From the NCBI RefSeq assembly GCF_001748225.1, contig NZ_BDFE01000017.1, positions 62,001-126,000 on the forward strand: a DNA stretch of 64,000 nucleotides. Reading direction: 5' to 3'. The notes below the pieces were generated by a model that had not been told where the DNA came from, made no database searches, and was given only the letters and a program-made list of their open reading frames with translations. Shown here piece after piece: positions 25,003-33,824 of this stretch. Both the position numbers and the translations under genes were made by a program. Within the stretch, counting starts at the first letter, position 1, and each line of letters begins with the position of its first letter. This DNA comes from Desulfoplanes formicivorans. Lineage in GTDB: Bacteria > Desulfobacterota > Desulfovibrionia > Desulfovibrionales > Desulfomicrobiaceae.

Positions 25003-26276
25003 GGCTCGGTGACCTGAAATGTTTGGGCATCCACCGGGAACATGGTTGCGTTGGAAAACGCGATGAAATGCACGGCATTGGAGATTTGACTGTGCCCGGG
25101 TTCAATACGCAGGGGATGGCCAATGCCGATATCCTCGCCGTCCAGGGCCGCAAAGGCCCGGGGCAGATCCTTGGGGTCGGGAAAGGAGCCCATGGTTTCC
25201 AGCATGCGCACCAGGAGCTTGGCGTTCAGGAATCCCTCGAAACTGATGGGCCCGGACTGCATGTAATGGTTGATGGGCATTTTGCAACCGGGTCGGGAGG
25301 GAATATCGTGACTGGCGGCAATTAGGGTCATGTATTCCCGGCTGGCAGGTAGGTCGGGATCGGCAAAAAAGGGAACAACCTGGGAGTTGATCAGGTTGGC
25401 AAAATAATTGGTGCCCTGTGGTGAACGCAGGGGCGCTAGCAGGTTGATGAGGGTATTGGGGTCCACAAAGGAAATATTGGCAATGGGGACGTTCATGCCC
25501 GTGTCACGGGCATCCCTGATGAATCCGGCAGCCGCCTCGGATGCGGCAATGGAAATGATCACCTCGGGGCTGGTGGCGGCCAGGGCCGTGACCTGGGGCT
25601 CAAAAGAATCCTCAAAGGCCTGCCCTCGTCGATAGGACGCCTGCCCCACAAATGTGAGATCGTGGTGGGCCAGGGCGTTTTTCATGCTTTGCCAGCCTGA
25701 ACGCCCATAGGCGTCGGCTTGATAGAGGATGGCAAAACGCGAGTACCCGCGTTGTCTGAACAAATCGGTCAGGGCCTTTACTTCGGCCTGATAGGACGTT
25801 CTGAAATCAAAGACCAGATGTTCGTAGGGAGGTTTTCGTTGTGGTTGGGCGCCGGTAAAGGGAAAGAGAAGGTACAGGGGGCGGGAGACGTACTTGCTCA
25901 GCAGGGGTAACATGCGGGTCACTGTGGGTGTGCCCACGTAATTGAACAGGCAGAATACATCGTCAAAATCCACAAAACGGATGGTGTTGGCAATGGTTGG
26001 TTCGGGATTGTAGCCATCATCCAGGGTCAGCAGGACAATGGTGTTGCCGTGCACACCTCCCTGTTGATTGACATGGTGCAAATAGGTCATGGCCCCCTGG
26101 TAGAGCTTGCATCCGAGGTCGCGGCTCGGTCCGGTAAACGCGGCCGACATGCCGAGGAAGATTTCCCGGGATCCAGCCGTGGAAGGTCCGCCAAGCAGGA
26201 TAAAAAGTAAAAAGGCCAGGACCAAAGACCCTGGATGGAACACCCTATTGTGGACAGGAGATGTATGACGTTGCAT
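24999..26276 (-). CDS. Branched-chain amino acid-type periplasmic binding protein paired with a histidine kinase
   Basis: A 425-residue protein with a signal sequence (hydrophobic VLAFLLFILLGGPSTAG) and the Peripla_BP_6 fold: IFLGMSAAFTGPSRDLGCKL, YLHHVNQQGGVHGNTIVLLT and YGRSGWQSMKNAL. Ligands of the fold are amino acids, amides or urea. No transport genes are near. The gene overlaps the downstream hybrid kinase by four bases, so binding protein and kinase are made together. A role as the periplasmic ligand-binding part of a three-component sensor is inferred. It is unlike the lipoprotein at 1-514 in lacking a lipobox. Confidence 0.9.
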   Translation of the reverse strand: MQRHTSPVHNRVFHPGSLVLAFLLFILLGGPSTAGSREIFLGMSAAFTGPSRDLGCKLYQGAMTYLHHVNQQGGVHGNTIVLLTLDDGYNPEPTIANTIRFVDFDDVFCLFNYVGTPTVTRMLPLLSKYVSRPLYLLFPFTGAQPQRKPPYEHLVFDFRTSYQAEVKALTDLFRQRGYSRFAILYQADAYGRSGWQSMKNALAHHDLTFVGQASYRRGQAFEDSFEPQVTALAATSPEVIISIAASEAAAGFIRDARDTGMNVPIANISFVDPNTLINLLAPLRSPQGTNYFANLINSQVVPFFADPDLPASREYMTLIAASHDIPSRPGCKMPINHYMQSGPISFEGFLNAKLLVRMLETMGSFPDPKDLPRAFAALDGEDIGIGHPLRIEPGHSQISNAVHFIAFSNATMFPVDAQTFQVTEP

Positions 26277-26367
26277 AAGGGTTTAAGGGGTTGAGCAAAC
26301 AGGGAGTCGTGACCGTTGTCAGACCGATGCAAATCGATTTTCGTACATGCCATGTATGACAGGAAGT

Positions 26368-27027
26368 TCATAACCTTGTTTGATACGACCTTCTTCCTTG
26401 CTCCACTGCCGTGCGCAGATCCTTCACTGCTCTGGCGGGTGAAGGAGCTGAACAAATGGCCGAAACAACAGCGATTCCATGAGCTCCTGCCCCAATGACC
26501 TGACCGGCATTGTCCTTGGTAATGCCGCCGATGCCCACCAGGGTGTGCACGGATGCTGCGCGGGCCCTGGTGATGCCGGCAATGCCCCATTCCCCGGAGG
26601 TATCCGTCTTGGTGGTTGTGGGGAAAACCGGGCCGATGCCCAGATAATCGAGATCCAGTTGATTGGCCTGGAGCAATTGTTCCCACGTATCAATGGAAAG
26701 ACCGACGATTTTGTCCGGGCCGAGAATCTTTCGGGCGTCGGCAAAGGGCATGTCGCTTTGCCCGATATGCACCCCGTCAGCTCCCACAGCCAGGGCCACA
26801 TCGATCCGATCGTTGATCAGCAAGGGAATCGAGGCCTTGCTGGTAATGGCCCGTACCGACCTGCCCAGTTCCACAAATGCCCGCGTTGAGGCCTGTTTTT
26901 CCCGGAGCTGCACCAGACCGACACCCGCATGCACGGCCTGTCTGACAATATCCAGAAGATCCCGCCCAAGGCACAGGGGGCGATCCGTGACCAGATACAC
27001 GCGGTAGTCCACATGGGCCGGTTTCAT
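26368..27027 (-). CDS. thiE: Thiamine phosphate synthase
   Basis: ThiE joins HMP pyrophosphate and thiazole phosphate to give thiamine monophosphate. The 219-residue TIM-barrel protein shows YLVTDRPLC, VGLVQLREKQ, LLINDRIDVALAVGADGVHIGQSDMP, IGLSIDTWEQ-like VGLSIDTWEQLLQA, YLGIGPVFPTTTKTD and LVGIGGITKDN, all family landmarks. The start codon overlaps the stop of the UspA-like gene (ATGA). No TPP riboswitch is seen ahead of this gene, unlike thiC and the Nramp unit. Confidence 0.96.
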   Translation of the reverse strand: MKPAHVDYRVYLVTDRPLCLGRDLLDIVRQAVHAGVGLVQLREKQASTRAFVELGRSVRAITSKASIPLLINDRIDVALAVGADGVHIGQSDMPFADARKILGPDKIVGLSIDTWEQLLQANQLDLDYLGIGPVFPTTTKTDTSGEWGIAGITRARAASVHTLVGIGGITKDNAGQVIGAGAHGIAVVSAICSAPSPARAVKDLRTAVEQGRRSYQTRL

Positions 27028-27845
27028 CGGGTATACCCCGGTCCGACAATGAGAAGATTGTTGGGAAGAGTCGACTGCAACAATTCCATCTTGCTGCCGA
27101 ACATGACGGTCTTGATCATGCCATGGCCGTATGCACCGGCAATGACCAGGGCGTCGTGCGGAACCGTGTACAAATTGTTTTCAAACGCGGTGTCCGAAAA
27201 AAAGGCCCACCTGGCCTGGCAATGGTTGAGGGATTCCAGGAGCCTGGCATCTTCAATGATGGACCTGTACGCATCAAGAGGTCTGCCCTCGGATTGGATG
27301 TAAATGGTCAGAGGCGCTCCTGTGACTTGGTTGACGGCCATTCCGACCCGCAGGGCGTTGAGGGCATTGGCCGAGCCGCCGAAAAACACGGTCACCTTGT
27401 TCCATTTCTTGAGGACCGCACTCGGGATCAGAACGGGAAAATGGGCTGCCCGCAGGATGGCCCTCACCTTGGGACCGAGGTGACCCAGTCCGATCTTGGA
27501 CGTCCGGTCGCTCACGCTGCGGGGCAGACACATGAACGCATAATCAGACGGGATATCCGGCAGGGTGGAAGCGGTTTGTTCCTCGGGCTGGAGAAACCGG
27601 TATCCTATTTCCTTGGGCCTGACCAGAGATTCGGCATGCTCCCTGGCGGTTTCCGGGGCAAAAAGATAGGAATCGTCCAGATTGATCTGAACAGCCTCAT
27701 GATCAAAGTACATGAGAAACTGCTTTTGCCGGGGAATATAGATGTCGATGTCCAGGTGCATCTGCCGGCAGAAGTACAAGGACTGGAGAAATGTCTCCCG
27801 TCCCATGGGGGTATTGCGGAAAATATGCAGGAGTCTTGGGGCCAT
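27024..27845 (-). CDS. Universal stress protein (UspA superfamily), tandem-type
   Basis: A 273-residue cytoplasmic protein whose C-terminal half ends in the UspA pattern DALVIAGAYGHGMIKTVMFGS followed by LLIVGPG, the nucleotide-binding G-x2-G-x9-G(S) region with some deviation. The N-terminal half (LLHIFRNTPMGRETFLQSLYF) keeps the first-strand pattern but lacks the glycine motif, so it is probably a degenerate tandem pair. It is translated together with thiE through a four-base overlap, an association I cannot explain. The strand switches upstream, where the S1-protein gene begins. Confidence 0.82.
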   Translation of the reverse strand: MAPRLLHIFRNTPMGRETFLQSLYFCRQMHLDIDIYIPRQKQFLMYFDHEAVQINLDDSYLFAPETAREHAESLVRPKEIGYRFLQPEEQTASTLPDIPSDYAFMCLPRSVSDRTSKIGLGHLGPKVRAILRAAHFPVLIPSAVLKKWNKVTVFFGGSANALNALRVGMAVNQVTGAPLTIYIQSEGRPLDAYRSIIEDARLLESLNHCQARWAFFSDTAFENNLYTVPHDALVIAGAYGHGMIKTVMFGSKMELLQSTLPNNLLIVGPGYTR

Positions 27846-28064
27846 ATCATGTTCTCGCGGGATTGTGTGACCGTTCTGTGCGCATCAAGCACCAATGTAT
27901 GCATCACCTAGTCGATTTTTGGAATTTTCTCAATAAATTCCATTTGACGTCATGTCCCGGGTGGTGCTACCTGCCTCATCATGGCGGGAAACCGCCATGA
28001 CCAAGGATCAAGGACCTGTTTGCACGCAACCATTTCAAGAAAAAGCCAGATAGAGGTAGAATCC

Positions 28065-29522
28065 ATGTCTGAGGGCACAAAGAACGAGACCCCCGTCCAG
28101 CCGGAGGAAAATTTTGCAGAGCTGTTCGAATCCTATACCGAAGGTGCCGGTGATACCGTGCGGATCGGGGATCAGCTGCAGGGAACGGTCATTTCCATTG
28201 GAGAAAAAAGCGTGTTCGTGGACACGGGAACCAAGATCGATGGTGTCGTGGACAGGGACGAACTCCTTGATGAGGAAGGCAATCTGACCTGTGCCGTTGG
28301 CGAAAGCCTGACCCTGTTTGTGGTCAAGCGTACGGAAAACGAAATCGTTCTGTCCAAGGCCATTTCCGGTGTGGGAGGCCTCAATCTTCTCATGGATGCG
28401 TTTGCCAGCCAGGTTCCTGTGGAGGGCAAGGTTACGGCTACCTGCAAGGGCGGTTTCACAGTCCAGGTGATGCAGCGCCGGGCCTTTTGTCCCGTGAGCC
28501 AGATGGATACCCATTATGTGGAAGACACCGAGGCTTTTGTGGGCAACACCTATGAATTTTTGATCACCAAGCTCGAGGAAAAGGGTCGCAACATCGTGGT
28601 TTCCCGGCGCACACTTCTGGAGCGGCAGCAAAAGGAAGCGGCCAAGGAATTCATGGAAAACGTGGCCGTGGGGGACATCCTCCAGGGCAGGGTGGTCCGG
28701 ATCAAGGAATTTGGCGCCTTTGTCGAACTGGTGCCCGGTGTGGAAGGCATGGTGCATATTTCCGAACTGGCCTGGTCCCGCGTTGCCCGTCCCGAAGACG
28801 TGGTTGCCCTGGATGACGTGGTCAAAGTCCGCCTGCTGGGCAGCGAACAACTGAATAATGGCCAGCTCAAACTTTCCCTGTCCATGAAACAGGCCATGGG
28901 CGATCCCTGGGACGAGGTGAGTGAACGCTTCAAGCCCGGGGACAAGGTTGTCGGCAAGGTCATGCGCTGCGCTCCGTTCGGTGCCTTTGTGGAACTGATA
29001 CCCGGAGTTGAAGGTCTCGTGCACATCAGCGAAATGAGCTACACCAAACGGGTCCTCAAGCCCGAGGACGAGGTCAGCCCGGGCGAGGCCGTTACCGTGA
29101 CCATCAAGAGCATTGACCCGGACAAACGACGCATCTCCCTGAGCATCCGGGAAACCCCTGGCGATCCCTGGGCCGATGTTGCGGACAAGTATGCCAAGGG
29201 ACAGACGGTGCAGGGCGTTATCGAAAAAAAGGAGCCGTTTGGCTATTTTGTCCGACTCGAACCCGGCATCACCGGTCTCTTGCCCCAGTCGGTGCTGCGT
29301 GCCTCCAAGCATGCCGCAGATATTGAAAAAAAGCAGGTGGGTGAACCCATTACCGTGCGTGTTGAAGCCGTGAATCCCGCAGACCGCAAGATCAGCCTGG
29401 CCCCTGGCGAAGGGAAGGAAACCGGCGAATGGAAATCCTTTTCCAGACCGGCAGCCACCTCGTCCCTGGGCAACCTGGGGGATCTGCTCAAGCAGGCCAT
29501 GAACAGGAAAAACAATTCCTGA
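28065..29522 (+). CDS. S1 RNA-binding domain protein (ribosomal protein S1-like, about five S1 repeats)
   Basis: A 485-residue protein with S1 repeats at about 34-100 and 118-185 (both degenerate) and about 200-272, 287-360 and 374-445. The third and fourth are strong, for example GRVVRIKEFGAFVELVPGVEGMVHISEL and GKVMRCAPFGAFVELIPGVEGLVHISEM. It is shorter than a classical six-repeat S1 and may be an S1 paralogue that binds mRNA. The ATG at 28065 follows AGAGGTAGAATCC; the upstream open frame of 28 codons looks non-coding. The next gene starts on its stop codon. Confidence 0.9.
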   Translation: MSEGTKNETPVQPEENFAELFESYTEGAGDTVRIGDQLQGTVISIGEKSVFVDTGTKIDGVVDRDELLDEEGNLTCAVGESLTLFVVKRTENEIVLSKAISGVGGLNLLMDAFASQVPVEGKVTATCKGGFTVQVMQRRAFCPVSQMDTHYVEDTEAFVGNTYEFLITKLEEKGRNIVVSRRTLLERQQKEAAKEFMENVAVGDILQGRVVRIKEFGAFVELVPGVEGMVHISELAWSRVARPEDVVALDDVVKVRLLGSEQLNNGQLKLSLSMKQAMGDPWDEVSERFKPGDKVVGKVMRCAPFGAFVELIPGVEGLVHISEMSYTKRVLKPEDEVSPGEAVTVTIKSIDPDKRRISLSIRETPGDPWADVADKYAKGQTVQGVIEKKEPFGYFVRLEPGITGLLPQSVLRASKHAADIEKKQVGEPITVRVEAVNPADRKISLAPGEGKETGEWKSFSRPAATSSLGNLGDLLKQAMNRKNNS

Positions 29523-29884
29523 TGAGTGCCCGGCATATAGCCATCAAACCCATGACCTGGGTGTCTCCGGAATTCTCCGTGGCCAGCAAATGCGATGTGG
29601 ATATTCTGGCAACAGACCATGAAACCCTGGTTGTGGCCACGGAGCGCCCGGATAATGAGACAACCGGTCTCCCGGTGAGCCAGGGACCGGGAGTCATTGC
29701 CCAGACCCTGTACCATTGGTATGGCTACGAACCCGAGTCCATGATCTGGCTCGAGTACAACCCCATGACAGGGATCCATACCCGGGTGGATCTGGTCTGC
29801 GCCAATCACCGGGTCACGCACTGGCATCGGTCCCCCTGTTCCCTTCAGGAGGTTGCAGCCCTCAAGGCCCGATTCAGCATGTAA
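29522..29884 (+). CDS. Conserved-looking small protein of unknown function, coupled to the S1-domain gene
   Basis: A 120-residue soluble protein with no signal peptide or membrane segment. Its ATG shares bases with the stop codon of the S1-domain gene (TGATG), so translation is probably coupled. Recognisable features are only WVSPEFSVASKCDVDILATD and YHWYGYEPESMIWLEYNP, with many aromatic residues. I know no family for it. Its context suggests a role next to RNA binding or translation, but that is inference. Confidence 0.75.
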   Translation: MSARHIAIKPMTWVSPEFSVASKCDVDILATDHETLVVATERPDNETTGLPVSQGPGVIAQTLYHWYGYEPESMIWLEYNPMTGIHTRVDLVCANHRVTHWHRSPCSLQEVAALKARFSM

Positions 29885-29950
29885 ATTCCCTACACCACCC
29901 CGGGCCGGACAAGGTGCAACATGTTCCCTTGTCCGGCCTGTTTCTTTGCC

Positions 29951-31660
29951 ATGAACATTCTTCTTGTCTATCCAAGATGCCTGCAGGAACGGGTTTCCAG
30001 CCATGACGATACCGTGGTTCCCATGGGGCTCTTTTCCATTGGTGCCGTGCTCATGGAACAGGGCCACGAAGTCACGGTTGTCAATGAGTACGATCTTGAT
30101 CCCTCCAGGATGACCCCCCAAAAGGTCCTTCAGGAAAAACAGCCGGACATTATGGGCGTGAGCGTGTTCAATGCCAACAGGTTCGGGGCCATGGAGTGGG
30201 CCAGGGCTGCCAAGGAGGTTCTTCCCGGATGTACCACGGTTTTTGGCGGGGTGGCAGCCACCTTTCTCTGGGAGCATCTGCTGGACCAGTGTCCGGCCCT
30301 TGATTGCATTGTCCTGGGAGAAGGGGAAGTCACCTTTGCGGCCCTGGTTGATCGTCTGGAAGGCGCCAAAGCCGGCACGTGTTCTGCCGGGCTGAAAGAT
30401 ATTCCCGGACTGGCCATCAGACACCAGGGGCGGCCTGTGCAAACACCACCCCGTCCCTTTATCCGGGATCTTGATTCCCTGCCCATGGCGGCCCGCTATT
30501 TCACCTATGACCACCTTTCCCTGAGCCGGGGCTGCCCGGGCAATTGCACCTTTTGCGGTTCCCCCCGGTTCTGGCAGCGCAAGGTGCGCTTTCATTCGGC
30601 CCGCTATTTTGTGGACGAGATGGAAATGCTGTATCGCAAGGGCGTTCGCTTCTTTTATGTGTCCGACGACACCTTTACCATGAAGAAGTCTCTGGTCCTT
30701 GAGGTGTGTCAGGAGATTGTGAACCGGAAGCTGGATATCTCCTGGTACGCCATTTCCCGGGTGGATTGCGTGGACGAGAACATCTTGTACTGGATGCGCC
30801 GGGCCGGATGCATTCAGATCAGTTTCGGGGTGGAGAGCGGATCGGCAAAGATCCGCCATCTGCTCAACAAGAACATCACCGAGGAACAGATCATCCGGGC
30901 CTTTGACCTGACCCAATCCTTTGGTATTCTGGCCAGGGCCTATTTCATTTACGCCTGCCCGGGGGAGACCGAGGCCACCATTGAAGAACACATCCGCCTC
31001 ATCAAGCGGATCAAGCCTTTAAGCGTCATCTTTTATATCATGCACCTTTTTCCGGGCACGGCCATGTATGAACAATGGCAGGCCCGCCATCACCTGGGCG
31101 ACGAGATCTGGAATGAACCCATGGAGGATGTGCTCTATTTTGAAAGCGATCCCGCCATGTCCCGGGACATGGTGCTGGCCTGGGGCAAAAAGCTCAGAAA
31201 CGCCTTTCACACCCATCTGCCCCAATTTGCCCTTTCCCTGCAGGTTCGGGAAAACAGGGAATTGAGCCCCCTTCATGCGGATTTCCTGTCCCGGTTGGCC
31301 ATGACCTTTTCCCATGGTGATTACGCCGCCATCCCGGCCGTGCCCGACAAGCAGGAAACAGCGCGCATCCTGTACCAGCGATCCCTGGACTATGGCCCCT
31401 CACCCCGGGCCTATCTCGGTCTGGCAATGCTGGCCCAACAGCAAGGGGACATGGCCGGGTGCATGGACCTGCTCACCAGGGGGTTGCAACATTTTCCCCA
31501 TGATGAGAATCTTCATCAGTGCATGGGCATTGCCCTGATGAACCAGGGGCGGTTCCAGGAGGCCCTGGAGCATTTCCTGCCCTTTGAGCATACGGGGAGA
31601 TCACAACGGTTCATCGACATCTGCACACGCAAGGTGCAGGAAACAGGGAGCAAAGAGTAA
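29951..31660 (+). CDS. B12-binding radical SAM protein with a C-terminal TPR region
   Basis: A 569-residue protein starting MNILLVYPRC. Residues about 1-135 form a B12-binding-like Rossmann domain (GLFSIGAVLMEQGHEVTVVNE, PDIMGVSVFNANRFG). The radical SAM domain has its cluster in SRGCPGNCTFCGSPRFW near residue 195, and the core reads on through ISFGVESGSAKIRHLLNKN. The tail (about 465-560) has TPR-like repeats (SPRAYLGLAMLAQQQGDMAGC, NLHQCMGIALMNQGRFQEAL). This layout is shared with enzymes that methylate or rearrange lipids, antibiotics or cofactors; the substrate is unknown. No obvious partner gene is adjacent. Confidence 0.9.
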   Translation: MNILLVYPRCLQERVSSHDDTVVPMGLFSIGAVLMEQGHEVTVVNEYDLDPSRMTPQKVLQEKQPDIMGVSVFNANRFGAMEWARAAKEVLPGCTTVFGGVAATFLWEHLLDQCPALDCIVLGEGEVTFAALVDRLEGAKAGTCSAGLKDIPGLAIRHQGRPVQTPPRPFIRDLDSLPMAARYFTYDHLSLSRGCPGNCTFCGSPRFWQRKVRFHSARYFVDEMEMLYRKGVRFFYVSDDTFTMKKSLVLEVCQEIVNRKLDISWYAISRVDCVDENILYWMRRAGCIQISFGVESGSAKIRHLLNKNITEEQIIRAFDLTQSFGILARAYFIYACPGETEATIEEHIRLIKRIKPLSVIFYIMHLFPGTAMYEQWQARHHLGDEIWNEPMEDVLYFESDPAMSRDMVLAWGKKLRNAFHTHLPQFALSLQVRENRELSPLHADFLSRLAMTFSHGDYAAIPAVPDKQETARILYQRSLDYGPSPRAYLGLAMLAQQQGDMAGCMDLLTRGLQHFPHDENLHQCMGIALMNQGRFQEALEHFLPFEHTGRSQRFIDICTRKVQETGSKE

Positions 31661-31788
31661 GGGCCACGGCCTTTGTAACGCCTCCTTGTGGACAGATTGC
31701 TGCCGTGCGATCTTGTATCGCTTGTTTTCCTTGTGCATGACCCGGCAGGAATCATTGCACGTTTACCCACCTCAACCCGCTTTTTTTC

Positions 31789-32232
31789 ATGGATCTTTTC
31801 TACATTTTTCTGACCATTGTTGCGGGCTGTCTCATGCCCGTTCAGCCCGGCATCAACTCTTTGCTTGCCGAGGTGACCAGCGGTCCGTACATGGCCTCCC
31901 TCATTTCCTTTACCGTGGGCACCCTGGCCCTGCTCGGCTGGTGCCTGGCATGCCGTCTTGCCTTTCCCACCATGCACACCGTGGCCCAGGTTCCCTGGTG
32001 GTACTGGACCGGTGGTCTTCTGGGGGCCATATTTGTCACGGTCACGGTGGTTGTGGCTCCCCGTCTCGGGGCGGTGAACATGCTCACCTATCTCATTGCC
32101 GGCCAGATGCTCGCCTCCCTGGTCCTTGACCATTATGGCATTCTGGGATTTCCCGAGCACACCCTGAATCCCTGGCGGGTTTTGGGGGTCATCTTTCTCA
32201 TTGTGGGCGTGGTGCTCATCAAAAAATTTTAA
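31789..32232 (+). CDS. DMT-superfamily YdcZ-type transporter
   Basis: A 147-residue protein of about five hydrophobic helices with the YdcZ/DUF606 pattern: VAGCLMPVQPGINSLLAEV near the N-terminus, TGGLLGAIFVTVTVVVAPRLGA in the middle and a final RVLGVIFLIVGVVLIKK. Such half-size transporters usually work as dimers. The substrate is unknown. The ribosome site before the ATG is weak, but the helix pattern fixes the start. A strong bidirectional terminator follows. Confidence 0.88.
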   Translation: MDLFYIFLTIVAGCLMPVQPGINSLLAEVTSGPYMASLISFTVGTLALLGWCLACRLAFPTMHTVAQVPWWYWTGGLLGAIFVTVTVVVAPRLGAVNMLTYLIAGQMLASLVLDHYGILGFPEHTLNPWRVLGVIFLIVGVVLIKKF

Positions 32233-32274
32233 ACGCCTGTTTATCTCCCCTTGGCACCGGGAACCAACAGATGC

Positions 32275-32306
32275 AAAAAAAGGAGGCTTGAGAGCCTCCT
32301 TTTTTT
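32275..32306. terminator. Bidirectional terminator between ydcZ-type and aminotransferase genes
   Basis: AAAAAAAGGAGGCT and its exact complement flank a TGAG loop (14-bp stem), giving an A-run/T-run hairpin that works in both directions between convergent genes. Confidence 0.95.
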
Positions 32307-32330
32307 GTACGTATCTTATGGGAATCTGGT

Positions 32331-33635
32331 TTAACGGCTTGATTCCACATAGGCCTTGACCGCCTTGCCGATGCGGTGCCAGGTGGAGCGTCGTTTGTCA
32401 TCATCGGTTTCCAGAAGGGTAATCCTGAAGCCGTTTCTGTGGCAGCAGAACCCGCTCAAGGGCACCACGCAAATGCCTTCGGAAGCCAGAAGGTAATAGA
32501 CAAAACGTTTGTCAACGGCCACGTTCTTGACCTTTTCTTCCACAAAATCCCTGATCTCCTGGTTGGCCACCTCAAGGGTCTGACGGTCATTGAGCACGCC
32601 CTCGTCGAACAGGACGGCCATGTAAAAGGCCCCCTGGGGACGGGTCACATGGATGTAATCATAGGAATTGATGATATCAAAGGCCTCGTTGGCCCTGGCT
32701 TCGAATATTTTCTTGCGCCGTTCCAGATGGTCCAGATACCTGGGATCGCCAATGACCCGGGGAATGGAATACTGGGGCAGGCTGGTGGAGCAGACCTCAA
32801 GCATCTTGGCGTTCAAGAGGCTGGCTATGTATTTCTGAAAGGCGGGATTCTTGTCCTGGTTGAAGACCTCGATCCAACCGCACCGGGCACCCGGCCAGGG
32901 GTATTCCTTGGAAATGCCGCGCAGAGCCATGCCCGGAACCTCGCCGATGACCTCGCTCAGGTGACAGGTCTGGGCACCGTTGAACACGATATGGGCGTAG
33001 ATTTCATCGCAGATGACAAAAATATCATAACGTCTTGCAATATCGACCATCTTCTCCAGAATATCCCGGGGATAGACCGCGCCCGTGGGATTGTCCGGGT
33101 TGATCAGAAGCAGCCCGGCAATGGAGTCGTTGTATTTGACCTTGTTTTCCAGGTCCTGGAGATCGGGCATCCAATGGTTGTCCGGGTTGAGCTCGTAAGT
33201 CAGATGATCATAACCGGAATGGGCCGCCTCGGCCGAAGAGTGGGTGGAGTAGGCGGGTGAGGGGCCAATGACCCGGGCTTCCCTGCGCAAAAAGCCGAAA
33301 ATCTTGGCCACGGCGTCTCCAAGACCGTTGTAAAAAACAATGTCCTTGGGGGTCATGGTGTATCCGTTGCGTTTGTTGACCTGTTCGGCCAAAAACGCCC
33401 GGGCTTCCCAGACACCTTCGGTGGCCACATACCCATAGGTTCGGTCTTCATCCACCAGTCCCTTGATGATCTCCTTCATCCAGACGGGAAGTTTTTCCCC
33501 CTTTTCTATGGGATCTCCTATGTTCTCCCAGGTGATGGTCACGCCCATGCTCTGAAGCTCATGGGCAACCGCAACGATTCCCCTGATTTCATAGCTGAGT
33601 TGTCCCCATCCAACGTGTTCTATGTTTCTACGCAT
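32331..33635 (-). CDS. Pyridoxal phosphate-dependent aminotransferase (class I/II)
   Basis: A 434-residue fold-type I aminotransferase. NPDNPTGAVYPRDIL, the cofactor-facing VICDEIYAHIVFNG and the lysine in ALRGISKEYPWPGARCGWIE (Schiff base with PLP) are visible. The alanine/aspartate aminotransferase-like family is likely, but the amino donor cannot be read from sequence. It is a single gene with its own upstream region of about 190 bases. Confidence 0.93.
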   Translation of the reverse strand: MRRNIEHVGWGQLSYEIRGIVAVAHELQSMGVTITWENIGDPIEKGEKLPVWMKEIIKGLVDEDRTYGYVATEGVWEARAFLAEQVNKRNGYTMTPKDIVFYNGLGDAVAKIFGFLRREARVIGPSPAYSTHSSAEAAHSGYDHLTYELNPDNHWMPDLQDLENKVKYNDSIAGLLLINPDNPTGAVYPRDILEKMVDIARRYDIFVICDEIYAHIVFNGAQTCHLSEVIGEVPGMALRGISKEYPWPGARCGWIEVFNQDKNPAFQKYIASLLNAKMLEVCSTSLPQYSIPRVIGDPRYLDHLERRKKIFEARANEAFDIINSYDYIHVTRPQGAFYMAVLFDEGVLNDRQTLEVANQEIRDFVEEKVKNVAVDKRFVYYLLASEGICVVPLSGFCCHRNGFRITLLETDDDKRRSTWHRIGKAVKAYVESSR

Positions 33636-33824
33636 GATACGGCCTTGTCGTTAGGAATGATAGGAATGAACAGGCCACGGCGGGTCGGTCCCATCCGGCT
33701 CGGAGTGTCCCTGTACTGCTGACGTGGCCATGCTCTTTAGTCCTCACCGGGACCAAGGGCAAGAAAAAAACCGGGCCATGCTGGCAGGAAGGTGCTGGTA
33801 TCCCCAAAACAAATGTACCCTTCT

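Noticed and set aside
28035-29312. 425-codon minus-strand open frame
   Set aside because: Exact antisense shadow of the S1-domain gene.
29243-30991. 582-codon minus-strand open frame
   Set aside because: Antisense to the S1-domain and radical SAM genes; its length comes from biased third positions of the real genes.
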